The notes under the pieces are model-generated. The model ran no database searches, was not told the origin of the DNA, and was given only the letters and a program-made list of their open reading frames with translations. A DNA stretch of 64,000 nucleotides from Halomonas sp. M20 (GTDB lineage: Bacteria > Pseudomonadota > Gammaproteobacteria > Pseudomonadales > Halomonadaceae). A program made the translations under genes and the position numbers. Where the stretch lies: positions 186,001 to 250,000 of the forward strand of contig NZ_JACNMQ010000003.1 in the NCBI RefSeq assembly GCF_020622265.1. The letters run 5' to 3'. Below are positions 10,355 through 18,025 of this stretch, one piece after another. How positions within the stretch are numbered: the stretch's first letter is position 1; each line of letters opens with the position of its first letter.

Positions 10355-11052
10355 TGCAGCTCGTCGTGGACGACCTTACCTTCGAAGTGCGTGAGAGTTC
10401 GCGCCGCAAGACACTGGAAATTACCGTGGACCGCGACGGTGAGCTACTCATCGCTGCACCCGTCGGCACCGATGAGCAGCTCCTGCGTGACTTTGTAATC
10501 GAGAGACGCACCTGGATCTACCAGAAGCTGGCGCAGAAAGCCGAGCAACGCCGTCAGTTGCCGCAAAAGGAGTACGTCAACGGCGAAGGGTTCCTGTACC
10601 TGGGGCGCAGTTACCGTCTGAAGTGCGTACCCCCTGACGCCCAGGACGCCCCACTCAAGCTCGCTGCAGGTCGTTTCCAGCTACGCGAAGATGCCTTGCC
10701 CGATGCGCGTAAACACTTCATCCGCTGGTACAGCACCTGTGCTAGCGACTGGCTCACCACCAGGGTCAAGGAGCATGCCCGTCGTATGGGACTGGAACCC
10801 GCTGGCGTGAAAGTCCAGGACCTCGGTTACCGCTGGGGCTCCTGCGGCAAGGGCCATCAGCTCTACTTCCATTGGAAGACCATTTTATTGCCGCGCCACA
10901 TTGCCGAGTACGTGATCGTTCACGAGCTCGTCCACCTGCACGAGCCCCACCACACTCCGGCCTTCTGGCGCCGCCTGGAACGCGCCATGCCGGACTATGA
11001 GCAGCGCAAAGGCTGGCTCGCGAGGCATGGAATCGAGGTGGAGGGGGTTTAG
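10351..11052 (+). CDS. YgjP/WLM-type zinc metallopeptidase linked to the R-M locus
   Basis: This is a 233-aa protein of the YgjP-like (DUF45/M48-related) family. The zinc site is visible as HELVHLHEPHHTPAFWRRLE near residue 191: HExxH-like H-E-L-V-H followed by a distal histidine. The upstream LGYRWGSCGKGHQLYFHW stretch is also typical. GTG at 10351 overlaps the hsdR stop; ATG at 10354 is an equally good start. Genes of this family often sit at the end of type I R-M operons. The substrate is unknown; processing of HsdR or of a stress target is a guess. Confidence 0.85.
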   Translation: MMQLVVDDLTFEVRESSRRKTLEITVDRDGELLIAAPVGTDEQLLRDFVIERRTWIYQKLAQKAEQRRQLPQKEYVNGEGFLYLGRSYRLKCVPPDAQDAPLKLAAGRFQLREDALPDARKHFIRWYSTCASDWLTTRVKEHARRMGLEPAGVKVQDLGYRWGSCGKGHQLYFHWKTILLPRHIAEYVIVHELVHLHEPHHTPAFWRRLERAMPDYEQRKGWLARHGIEVEGV

Positions 11053-11168
11053 GGTTCTGTAAACCACAACCCAAGGCTACAGGTTTGCTGAGTGAGCTGG
11101 TATCTGTAGTGGTCAAGCATGTTTAACCATTAACAGCCAGCTTCCAAAAATAAATGATGCCGCGAATA

Positions 11169-11199
11169 GCCGGCGCCACTCCGTTGGGGTGGCGCCGGC
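11169..11199 (+). terminator. Strong GC hairpin after the defence operon
   Basis: A perfect 11-bp stem (GCCGGCGCCAC / GTGGCGCCGGC) with a 9-nt loop lies between the rightward metallopeptidase gene and the leftward radC-like gene. There is no T-run on either side, so it may act as a rho-independent terminator only weakly, or as a transcript-end stabiliser. Confidence 0.45.
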
Positions 11200-11218
11200 G
11201 TTATGTCGTGACGCGCTG

Positions 11219-11716
11219 TCACAGATACCCCAGCTCCGCAAAGGATTCACATCCCTCGCTTCCGACGACCACATGATCGATCACCCGTATTTCCACCAGC
11301 CCCAACGCTTCCTTCAGTCGTTGGGTGATGCGCCGGTCGGCGTCGCTGGGTGCAGCGTCGCCCGAAGGGTGGTTGTGGACCAAGATCACGGCGGCGGCGT
11401 TGTGTGCTAGCGCCTGCTTGACGACTTCACGGGGGTAGACGCTCGCCGCGTCGATGGTACCGCGAAAGAGCTCCTCGAAGCGGATGACGCGATGCTGGCT
11501 ATCGAGGAACAGGGCGCTGAACACCTCATGCTCATAGTCCTGCATCAGCACCTGCAAGTATTCGATCGCGAGTCTGGGCTGGTTGATCTTGCGCCCCTTG
11601 GCCAGCCGTCGTCGGGCGAGTCGTTTCGCAATCTGTAATAGCTCGCCTTCGGTCACCGCCTCGGTGACGTGATAGGTGCCGGCGACTTCGCCGGCTATCA
11701 GTTTTTGATGATTCAT
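11219..11716 (-). CDS. RadC-family JAB/MPN+ domain protein
   Basis: The 165-aa protein is the short, mobile-element form of RadC (DUF2466). It carries the JAMM metal-site pattern in [14 protein letters not shown] plus the upstream [20 protein letters not shown] block. The N-terminal HhH domain of full RadC is absent, as is usual for island-borne copies. GAAGGAG lies just upstream of the ATG. It is the last gene of the leftward recombination operon. Biochemical activity of this family is unproven; it is widely associated with integrative elements and prophages. Confidence 0.9.
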   Translation of the reverse strand: MNHQKLIAGEVAGTYHVTEAVTEGELLQIAKRLARRRLAKGRKINQPRLAIEYLQVLMQDYEHEVFSALFLDSQHRVIRFEELFRGTIDAASVYPREVVKQALAHNAAAVILVHNHPSGDAAPSDADRRITQRLKEALGLVEIRVIDHVVVGSEGCESFAELGYL

Positions 11717-11726
11717 GATTTCTCCT

Positions 11727-12338
11727 TCAGGCGGCCATCACCAGTGCCATGCGGCGTTCCAGTTCCTCGTGGAAGGCATCGACTCGCTCGGCGATGGTGC
11801 GGATCATCGCCTCGTCTCGGTAGATGCGCTTCACGAATAGCGGCATCCCCGGCCAGTAGCTGACAAAATCGATCCATTCCCGCTCGCTGACCCACAGTCC
11901 GCCCTGACACTGGGCGATATGCTCTTGGGGGATTTCGTCATTCAGGAGTACTTCAATCTGATGCTTGGGCAGCTTGGTCTTGATCTCGGCCAGGCCATTG
12001 CCGTTCACCAGGCAGTCTGGGGAATAGCCCACGCCATGATTGAGGATGATCCCGACCTGCTCTAGCCGGGTGTTTCCCGTTGCTTCGCTGTAGAGCGCGC
12101 GGGCCACCGGCTCCAGCGCATGGCCCCGTTGGGTATGAGCATTGCCTTGAAAGGCATCCGAGGGCTCGCCGGTGATGCGTTCGCCGATCAGCTGATGCAT
12201 GTAGCTCAGCGCCCCGCTGCCGAAGCCCCCCGGCCCCTTGCCCTTGACCAGAAGGGTCTTCAGCTCGGACATGGTGACGATACCCAGCCGAGCGGCATGC
12301 CACTCGGGTGTGCCTTGATCGAGTGTCAGGATCTGCAT
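11727..12338 (-). CDS. YqaJ-type viral recombinase / lambda-exonuclease-like nuclease
   Basis: The 203-aa protein belongs to the YqaJ (PD-ExK) family of phage 5'-3' exonucleases that generate 3' single strands for an annealing partner. Visible features are the start [20 protein letters not shown], the metal-site core [20 protein letters not shown] (an Asp followed by E-x-K) and [26 protein letters not shown] precedes the ATG. It is co-directional with the ERF annealing protein gene 60 nt upstream, forming a lambda Red-like pair. Confidence 0.9.
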   Translation of the reverse strand: MQILTLDQGTPEWHAARLGIVTMSELKTLLVKGKGPGGFGSGALSYMHQLIGERITGEPSDAFQGNAHTQRGHALEPVARALYSEATGNTRLEQVGIILNHGVGYSPDCLVNGNGLAEIKTKLPKHQIEVLLNDEIPQEHIAQCQGGLWVSEREWIDFVSYWPGMPLFVKRIYRDEAMIRTIAERVDAFHEELERRMALVMAA

Positions 12339-12397
12339 GACGGTCTCCTTTTTCGATGACGCGGCATAGACCGCGAGGGGGAACCCCTCGCGGCCGG

Positions 12398-13135
12398 TTA
12401 GTGATGTTGAGCGCTGGGATAGGCGCGTTTTTGTAGAGATGCGCGCAGCTTGTCGAAATCATTGCGTGGCACTTGCTCGGCATCGCCGTACTTGCCCACG
12501 AACCATTCCTGAGCTGCGGGAGGACAGGCGGCGATCAGCTGCTTGAGCTGACCCGCCTGGAAGCGAGTGACGTACTGGACCGAGGCGGCGGTCTCTCCGT
12601 TGTCGTCTTGTCCCCGTGTGGTGATGTTGAGCAGAGCGCAGAGAACGTAGCGCTTGCCATAACTGGTCGAGGAGCCGAAGGCCTGGACGGCGTTCTTGTT
12701 ACCGCTGACATCAGCCGGGAGCAGCATGCTGGTCTCTTCCCGATGGCCGTCCTGGTGCATGAGCACGCCGGTCACCTGGATGCCACGCTCCTGGGTCTGG
12801 ATGCGGAAGCTCACCGCGAACCCGTGCCGCTTCATGATGGGTCGCACGGTATCGACGATGTCCTCCAGTGTGGCGTAGTGGCCGTTGTTGCCCTGACCAC
12901 GCTCGGCAATGCTCGGTAGCTCGGTCTGCATGGCCGCCATGGCGGCGCTGTAGGCCATCAATGCCTGGCGATCCAGCACGCGCTCCTGCATCTGCAGCAG
13001 ACGCTCCATCTTGTCGATGTCGACGTCGGGGTTGAGGGCGGCCCGCTCGATGACCTGGATGATCGCCGTACTGTCCTGATGGGACTGCGCCTCTGGCGGC
13101 TGCTTGGGGGGCTTGGGGTTGATAGGGGTTGCCAT
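12398..13135 (-). CDS. ERF-family single-strand DNA annealing protein
   Basis: The 245-aa protein matches the ERF superfamily of phage recombinases: YSAAMAAMQTELPSIAERGQ, YATLEDIVDTVRPIMKRHGF and AVQAFGSSTSYGKRYVLCAL are the diagnostic core (residues ~60-165). ERF anneals complementary single strands, working with the exonuclease encoded just downstream. The C-terminal ~70 residues are variable. CGGAGG precedes the ATG at 13135. It lies in a leftward operon with the genes on either side. Confidence 0.9.
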   Translation of the reverse strand: MATPINPKPPKQPPEAQSHQDSTAIIQVIERAALNPDVDIDKMERLLQMQERVLDRQALMAYSAAMAAMQTELPSIAERGQGNNGHYATLEDIVDTVRPIMKRHGFAVSFRIQTQERGIQVTGVLMHQDGHREETSMLLPADVSGNKNAVQAFGSSTSYGKRYVLCALLNITTRGQDDNGETAASVQYVTRFQAGQLKQLIAACPPAAQEWFVGKYGDAEQVPRNDFDKLRASLQKRAYPSAQHH

Positions 13136-13146
13136 GACGGCCTCCG

Positions 13147-13332
13147 TTAGCGATAGCGGTTGATGACTTCATCGAGCTGGTCGGCACGGACCGGCTCCAG
13201 ATACACGGCCACGCGGTAGAGACGCCCCTCGGCCAGCACGTGGGTATCCGTCGTGTGTTCACCGGCCTCCAGCAGTTGACGCGTCAGCTGGGTCAGGGCG
13301 CGGCAGGTCTCGAACGTCATACGCGGTTGCAT
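13147..13332 (-). CDS. Small uncharacterised protein of the recombination module
   Basis: This 61-aa ORF (TFETCRALTQLTRQLLEAGE, then VLAEGRLYRVAVYLEPVRAD) starts 7 nt after GGAGG and ends 11 nt before the ERF gene. The good ribosome-binding site and tight packing support a real gene. The predicted fold is helix followed by a short beta hairpin. No known family is recognised. Confidence 0.65.
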   Translation of the reverse strand: MQPRMTFETCRALTQLTRQLLEAGEHTTDTHVLAEGRLYRVAVYLEPVRADQLDEVINRYR

Positions 13333-13434
13333 CGATACCTCCAGAAACAGCGACGCCCAGCCTGAAAGGGCCGGGCGCTATGCCGAAATGTTGGAAAGAC
13401 AAATAGACAGGCGTGATAAAGGGCCAGAAGCGGC

Positions 13435-14403
13435 TCAGGACACCAGTGCGAGCGCGGACTCCAGCGCCTTGTCTTTGAGGCTGGCCCCTTGGCCAAACCA
13501 GGCAGAGTCCATGCGGTAGTCGCTGCTGCGGGCGCGCTTCTCGTGATCCACGTACTCGGTGACCGCATTGAGCAGCCCCCAGGCGGTGCCTTGCGCCGTG
13601 CACAGTTGTGAACCACGCCCTTCGCCCTGGTAGAGCTTCTGGACGCGATTCAAGGCGCGAACATTAGGCAGTTTGGAAGGGTCGTCCAGCGGGCCGTCGG
13701 TATTGCAGATCACCGACTGGAAATACGCTTGCATCTCGGCCTGGCTGATCTTGCGCTCGGCCAGGGTCTTTATGCGGTACATGAAATCGTCCCACTGCGA
13801 GACCGAGATCCCCAGCTGCTGCTTGACCCGCTGCGGATTAAACTCGGTGCTGTGTGGCACTTTCACTCCCTGCGCCATGCCATCCACGGCGATGGTCAAG
13901 GTGTTGTTGCAGACCACCCGTACCGAAGTCGGCGTCGCCACCGTTGCCAACGAGCCATCACAGGATGTCGCCAGCAGCAGGTAGTCGTTGACCTGATCCT
14001 GGCCCTTGAGGGCACCTCCCAGTCCGCTACGGGCCAATGCCCAGAACTTGCGTCCCCCTTTGAGCACGCCAGCCGTCTCGAGCTCATACCCCGCGTATTC
14101 CGTGAGATCGCGGTAGAACTCCAGCACTTCCTCCGGCTGCACCACCTTGTAGCGCTGGGACACCACTGACAGCGGAGTCTTGGTATCGGAGCGATAAAGC
14201 ACCTTTTGCTCCGGGAAGGAATAAATGCTGCCCAAGTGGCTGGCACCATCGGTGATGAAACGCACCGGGGATTCATCGATGTGCCAGTCCATTCCCGCCT
14301 GTTGCCGCCAGACCTCCAGCGGTTGGTGGCGAGAAAGCTGTTGGCCCAGGCCATGCCAGGGGGTATCGCCGATGTAGGCCATTTGCTCGATTTGGTGTGC
14401 CAT
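13435..14403 (-). CDS. DUF932 domain protein
   Basis: The 322-aa protein belongs to DUF932, common on plasmids, ICEs and phages (phage/plasmid-like protein). Characteristic parts are AYIGDTPWHGLGQQLS at the N-terminus, KTPLSVVSQRYKVVQPEEVL, and VVCNNTLTIAV in the middle. ATG at 14403 was chosen over an upstream in-frame start because AGGAGG lies 7-8 nt before it. Function is unknown; it is repeatedly found with ERF/RecT-type recombination genes, as here. A terminator directly upstream separates it from the 106-aa gene, so it may need its own promoter or read-through. Confidence 0.88.
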   Translation of the reverse strand: MAHQIEQMAYIGDTPWHGLGQQLSRHQPLEVWRQQAGMDWHIDESPVRFITDGASHLGSIYSFPEQKVLYRSDTKTPLSVVSQRYKVVQPEEVLEFYRDLTEYAGYELETAGVLKGGRKFWALARSGLGGALKGQDQVNDYLLLATSCDGSLATVATPTSVRVVCNNTLTIAVDGMAQGVKVPHSTEFNPQRVKQQLGISVSQWDDFMYRIKTLAERKISQAEMQAYFQSVICNTDGPLDDPSKLPNVRALNRVQKLYQGEGRGSQLCTAQGTAWGLLNAVTEYVDHEKRARSSDYRMDSAWFGQGASLKDKALESALALVS

Positions 14404-14420
14404 GGGAAATCCTCCTAGAC

Positions 14421-14446
14421 GAAAAAAAGCCGGCAGATCGCCGGCC
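14421..14446 (-). terminator. Rho-independent terminator between the 106-aa gene and the DUF932 gene
   Basis: Read on the minus strand: GCCGGC, a 5-nt loop, GCCGGC, then seven T. It lies 25 nt beyond the stop of the 106-aa gene and 17 nt before the DUF932 start, so it would cut expression of the recombination operon unless it is read through. Confidence 0.8.
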
Positions 14447-14471
14447 TGTGTGGAATGGTGAGAAGGCAGCA

Positions 14472-14792
14472 TCAGGCCAGCACTCGGAAGGCATGGCCAC
14501 AGCCCAGGCAGAGCCAGGGAGTCCCATCACCGGGTGGCAATAGGTGACGGACCATTTGGTTGCCGGCAGCAGCACCGGCGATACCGCCGGAGGCGCCAGC
14601 AATGACGGCACTTGCCACGCGACTGAGCGGCAGGTGCGTGGACGACGCCACCGTTAGCGTTCTGACATCGTAAAGCGATCCATAGGCGCTCTTGAGGCTG
14701 CCGGCCAGCGCGCCGGCTGCAATGCCGAGCTTGTGGGCCGACTCGAGGTTAATGAGGTGCCGTGAGTGACAGCGCATGCAGGGTGGGGCCAT
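14472..14792 (-). CDS. Small protein with split CxxC zinc-ribbon halves around a Gly/Ala helix
   Basis: This is a 106-aa protein. It has CMRCH at residues 5-9 and CLGCGH near residue 96, with a helical Gly/Ala-rich middle (VASAVIAGASGGIAGAAAGN) between them. The two CxxC pairs could form one zinc ribbon, with the middle acting as a membrane-associated or oligomerising hairpin. AGGAG lies before the ATG. It is the first gene leftward from the LexA-box region. No family is recognised; function unknown. Confidence 0.7.
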   Translation of the reverse strand: MAPPCMRCHSRHLINLESAHKLGIAAGALAGSLKSAYGSLYDVRTLTVASSTHLPLSRVASAVIAGASGGIAGAAAGNQMVRHLLPPGDGTPWLCLGCGHAFRVLA

Positions 14793-14908
14793 ATCACATC
14801 TCCTGTGGCGGTGAAGAAAGCCCGGGGAGGGCTTGGCTCACAGGAGTGATATAGGTCTCAAAATGATTGGCGTTGATCCTGATGGTGTTGCGTCAACCGG
14901 TGTCTTTC

Positions 14909-14937
14909 TTGACACTGTCTATATATACAGTTATAGA
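14909..14937 (+). promoter_or_regulatory. Sigma70 promoter containing a LexA (SOS) box
   Basis: TTGACA (14909-14914) and TATAGA (14932-14937) are 17 bp apart, a near-consensus rightward promoter. The spacer contains CTGTCTATATATACAG (14915-14930), which fits the gammaproteobacterial LexA consensus CTGT-N8-ACAG with the AT-rich centre of strong boxes. LexA bound here would block RNA polymerase. The downstream gene starts at 15037. Confidence 0.88.
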
Positions 14938-15036
14938 GAGGCCCCTTGTCATTGACCGTTTCGCTGCTCGGTCGACGTTTCTTTTGTGAACAATTAGAGT
15001 GAGTACAATTCTTTACATAAGTTGCAGGGGTTATGG

Positions 15037-15930
15037 ATGCCAGCTGATCAAAAAGACATCACTATTGGGTTTTTCGTTGCTAACAGTGCTCAAGATGCCC
15101 AGCTCGATTTAAAAGCCTTCCTAGAACAATATGCGGATATTCAAAACGGTACTGGGCCAGTGCAACCTGACGGTCGCTTTTCCTACGAATTACGGGATTT
15201 GTCAGTTCAAGGTGGTTGTGTTCAAGGTGTTTTTGCAAAATTCCGCGGTGACCAAATCCCGCATATAGGAGAGGCAGGAGGTAATGAAAGAGAAATCGAA
15301 ATTGCTGAAAACGAAGGGTTACTGGAGAAAAATCACTTCATATATCGACCCTTGGATAGGCTACTCGTGTTTGAGCAGAACGGTCACGGAAGTCGCCCCG
15401 CCCGGCTAGGGCGTTACATTACTGAACAGGCAGGTGAAGTTTTGACCTTTGATCCGGTTCTACAAGGTGACGCAGTGGAGAGGCTTATGCGCGGCGAAGC
15501 TGAGATGCGCTCAATGCGTGTAAGTTTTGCTAGGCCTACGAATCCGGATCTCTTTCCTGAAGATCAATGGACTCATAGTTTGATGGAACAGATGGCAATT
15601 GCCGGTGGCTCGAGCGTGGCCCTATCTATTACTTCCGACAGCCGGAGTAATGAAGAAGAAAAGAGCCAGCTGTCTGCTAGAATGAAAGGAGCGGTTACAG
15701 CTTTAATGCGCAGCGGCTACGCACGAACTGTTCGTGTCAAACTTGAGGAAGACGGCATTGAGCATCCTATCGATCTCATGGAAGATCGTATTACCTCGGT
15801 GCAAAGTGTCACCATGGCAGGTAAATATCCGGTGAGGAGGTCAATTTATGCAGCACTCAATTCTGCGTTCGAAGAGCAGCGGGATGCGATCTATGGCGTT
15901 ATTGGCCGTCCTGAGAACCGCAATAGTTAA
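15037..15930 (+). CDS. Uncharacterised soluble protein, first gene of a LexA-controlled pair
   Basis: This 297-aa protein is not assigned to a named family. ATG at 15037 follows AGGGG; a TTG at 15022 is an alternative. It has no signal peptide or membrane segment. Notable stretches are an N-terminal strand (DITIGFFVAN), QGVFAKFRGDQIPHIG (residues ~70-85), ENEGLLEKNHFIYRPLDRLL followed by VFEQNGHGSRPARLG (~95-130), and a helical C-terminal half with the charged segment SRSNEEEKSQLSARMKGAVT. GC content is clearly lower than in neighbouring genes, a sign of transfer. It overlaps the membrane-protein gene by 83 nt. The soluble-plus-four-TM layout recalls two-gene anti-phage systems such as Kiwa, but no homology is claimed. 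Confidence 0.75.
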   Translation: MPADQKDITIGFFVANSAQDAQLDLKAFLEQYADIQNGTGPVQPDGRFSYELRDLSVQGGCVQGVFAKFRGDQIPHIGEAGGNEREIEIAENEGLLEKNHFIYRPLDRLLVFEQNGHGSRPARLGRYITEQAGEVLTFDPVLQGDAVERLMRGEAEMRSMRVSFARPTNPDLFPEDQWTHSLMEQMAIAGGSSVALSITSDSRSNEEEKSQLSARMKGAVTALMRSGYARTVRVKLEEDGIEHPIDLMEDRITSVQSVTMAGKYPVRRSIYAALNSAFEEQRDAIYGVIGRPENRNS

Positions 15931-16327
15931 TTTAGTGATTCCTGTCGCCGTGGGCTCAGCCGCGTTTAAAGGGCTCTGCGTTATTGAAGATGCAAGGCTC
16001 ACCGCTACCACCATGGTTGCTTTGTCTGGAACTCTGATCGGTTTCATGATGGCTTCACTTTCTATGTTAGTCTCAGCAGCTGATCGCCCTTTCCTTCAAA
16101 ACCTCCGTCGCTCTGGCCACTTCAAAGGCTTGGTTCGGGAGATATTGACTACCGTTATCTTGTGGCTTGCGGTGATCGTGGTAGCACTGGCAGGGCACTT
16201 CGTTGTCGGTGATTATCAGCGTTATGTGGTTGCGATCGCTACGGCACTACTGACCTTATCTTTCATACATTTTATAATTGTTGGGCGCAAATTCAAGATG
16301 GTGATTGAGATGCTGTCGGCAAACTAA
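15848..16327 (+). CDS. Four-TM membrane protein, second gene of the LexA-controlled pair
   Basis: This 159-aa protein has four predicted membrane segments: ~20-41 (RTAIVNLVIPVAVGSAAF), ~52-76 (TATTMVALSGTLIGFMMASL), ~100-122 (LTTVILWLAVIVVALAGHFV) and ~126-148 (VVAIATALLTLSFIHFIIVG). A cytoplasmic basic loop (RPFLQNLRRSGHFKGLVRE) lies between TM2 and TM3. The start is supported by GAGGAGG 7 nt upstream, even though it lies 83 nt inside the preceding gene, so translation of the two is probably coupled. No enzyme motif is visible; a membrane effector or sensor is inferred. Confidence 0.75.
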   Translation: MQHSILRSKSSGMRSMALLAVLRTAIVNLVIPVAVGSAAFKGLCVIEDARLTATTMVALSGTLIGFMMASLSMLVSAADRPFLQNLRRSGHFKGLVREILTTVILWLAVIVVALAGHFVVGDYQRYVVAIATALLTLSFIHFIIVGRKFKMVIEMLSAN

Positions 16328-16452
16328 AATACTTTATTGAAGACCAGTATTCTGAGACGTGAGTGGGTTGTAGCGATCTCTGCGGGAGGCGCCTTTAGCC
16401 TTGATGTGCCCCTATGCCGATTATAAATTGATGCTTAGATCGTGTGCGATTT

Positions 16453-17676
16453 TTACTTATCTTTATCAATGATGGGAGCAACCAGCTCTGCCACTTTGGT
16501 CAAGGCCTCCTTTCGTTCTTCAAAGTAGTCGTAACGGTCGTAGATACCCTCTACGCCCTTGAGCTTGTGGTTCAGGCATCGTTCTGCGATATGCCCTGGT
16601 ACGCCAGCGGCAGCCAGCAAGCTGCGGCAGGTACGCCGTAGGTCGTGTACCGTAAATTCGGCAAGATTGCCCATCCTGTTCTCCGGCTGCGGTTTTTTGC
16701 CTGGCTCTCGGCCGAACAGCTTGGCAATGGCGCGATTCAGTGTGTCCTTGCCCATATGGGGCTGCTTGCTACTGCGGCGATTAGGAAAGACGTAGACCGA
16801 TCCGCAGGCGCGGATCTGGAGCTCATTCAGCCAGGCGATAGCCTGTGGTGGAAGCGGTATTCTGATCCCGACACCTGACTTGCTACGTTCGCCAGATAGC
16901 TCCCACTGCCGGTTCTCCAAATCGAACTCAGCCCACTGGGCTTCGATCAGTTCCGTTTTACGTACCCCCAGAGTAAGCAGAAGGGCGCAGGCAAGATAGT
17001 TGTCGCGACTGAAGCTATCGCTGTTTTCCCGGAAGACTTGAAAAGCCTGATAAACCTCATCAAGGCCCAAGGCCCTGTCGCGGCTTTTCTCAACACCACC
17101 TGCATCGCTGACGTTGAAGGCGGTGGCCGGATTATAGGTGAGCAGGCCCAATTTAACGGCGTGATTAAAAAGCTGCTTCAGGTACATCAAGGTGTCGTTC
17201 GCAGTGGTCGGGCGACCGCTATCGGCTACCTTCCGGATTATTGAGCGTACCTCCATGGGGGTGACGTCACCCAATGCTAGGTGGCCAATGGAAGGTGCGG
17301 CCTCTTTTTCGAAAATTCGCTTGGGGATGTGGGGGTGCTTGAGGCGTTTCTCCAAATCTTGGTGCCAATCGGTGAAGAGATCCTGGACGGTATTGATGGT
17401 GACCTTTTCTTCGCGCTTGCGCTCTTCGACGGGGTCGATACCGTTGCGGATAGCCTTCTGTGACTCTATAGCCTGCTCACGAGCTTCAGCCAAAGACAGC
17501 TGCGCATACTTGCCCAGCGTCAGCTCACGCCGCTTTCCGGCGAACGTGTATCGAAGCATCCAGTAGGGCATGCCCTTCATTGGAATCATCAGGTACAGGC
17601 CGTTGCCGTCACTGTAGCGTCCCGGTGTTCCGTCCTTGATCAGGGACTGGACCTTCTTGGCGGTAAAGCTGCCCAT
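16453..17676 (-). CDS. P4-type tyrosine integrase
   Basis: The 407-aa protein has the N-terminal arm-binding domain of P4-like integrases (SFTAKKVQSLIKDGTPGRYS, YWMLRYTFAGKRRELTLGKY), a core-binding domain (~100-190) and a catalytic domain with TLGVRKTELIEAQW (first Arg), HDLRRTCRSLLAAAGV (His and second Arg) and GIYDRYDY (nucleophile Tyr); all key residues are present. ATG at 17676 was chosen because AAGGAGC precedes it; a longer frame starts at 17715. It is transcribed into the island, so the attachment site should lie between 17.68 and 18.03 kb. No tRNA gene is next to it. Confidence 0.94.
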   Translation of the reverse strand: MGSFTAKKVQSLIKDGTPGRYSDGNGLYLMIPMKGMPYWMLRYTFAGKRRELTLGKYAQLSLAEAREQAIESQKAIRNGIDPVEERKREEKVTINTVQDLFTDWHQDLEKRLKHPHIPKRIFEKEAAPSIGHLALGDVTPMEVRSIIRKVADSGRPTTANDTLMYLKQLFNHAVKLGLLTYNPATAFNVSDAGGVEKSRDRALGLDEVYQAFQVFRENSDSFSRDNYLACALLLTLGVRKTELIEAQWAEFDLENRQWELSGERSKSGVGIRIPLPPQAIAWLNELQIRACGSVYVFPNRRSSKQPHMGKDTLNRAIAKLFGREPGKKPQPENRMGNLAEFTVHDLRRTCRSLLAAAGVPGHIAERCLNHKLKGVEGIYDRYDYFEERKEALTKVAELVAPIIDKDK

Positions 17677-17747
17677 TAGCTCCTTCTCCAGCGTGCCATA
17701 AAAAATTTGAAACATTTGTTTGAATTTGTAGCGACTAGAGTAGGGCG

Positions 17748-17920
17748 TACCCCATCAAGAGCATGTTTACACAGTTTTTTCTGCCAGGTTGGCGCAGGGC
17801 TTGTTTCCCTGGGCGGGGTTCTCCAGTCCAAGGGTGAGCGTTTGAGGTGGGGGGTACTCATAGGAAAATCGAGCCTTATGGTGGGTAGTACACTGGTTTA
17901 CTCCCCATTGTACTCCCCAC
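17748..17920. repeat. Cluster of short GGGGAGTA/GGGGTAC-type repeats upstream of the integrase
   Basis: TACTCCCC occurs at 17899-17906 and 17911-17918 (12-bp period). Related motifs are GGGTAGTA at 17883-17890, GGGGTACTC at 17851-17859, and GTACCCC near 17748. Spaced short repeats directly upstream of a P4-type integrase fit arm-type integrase binding sites. The 349-nt stretch 17677-18025 holds these repeats and AT-rich sequence but no gene; the island's attachment core should be here, but without the other end it cannot be pinned down. Confidence 0.4.
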
Positions 17921-18025
17921 CTGGAGCTGGCTTAAGCTAGATTTTTGTAGACAGCTATAGACAACCATTCAGGAAATTTTTATTAAAAACAGTATATTGT
18001 GTTGCTGTGTAGATGAGGATGGACA

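Noticed and set aside
15037-16327. Calling the unknown pair Kiwa
   Set aside because: The layout (soluble plus four-TM) is similar, but gene order is reversed relative to kwaA-kwaB and I cannot show sequence similarity without a search.
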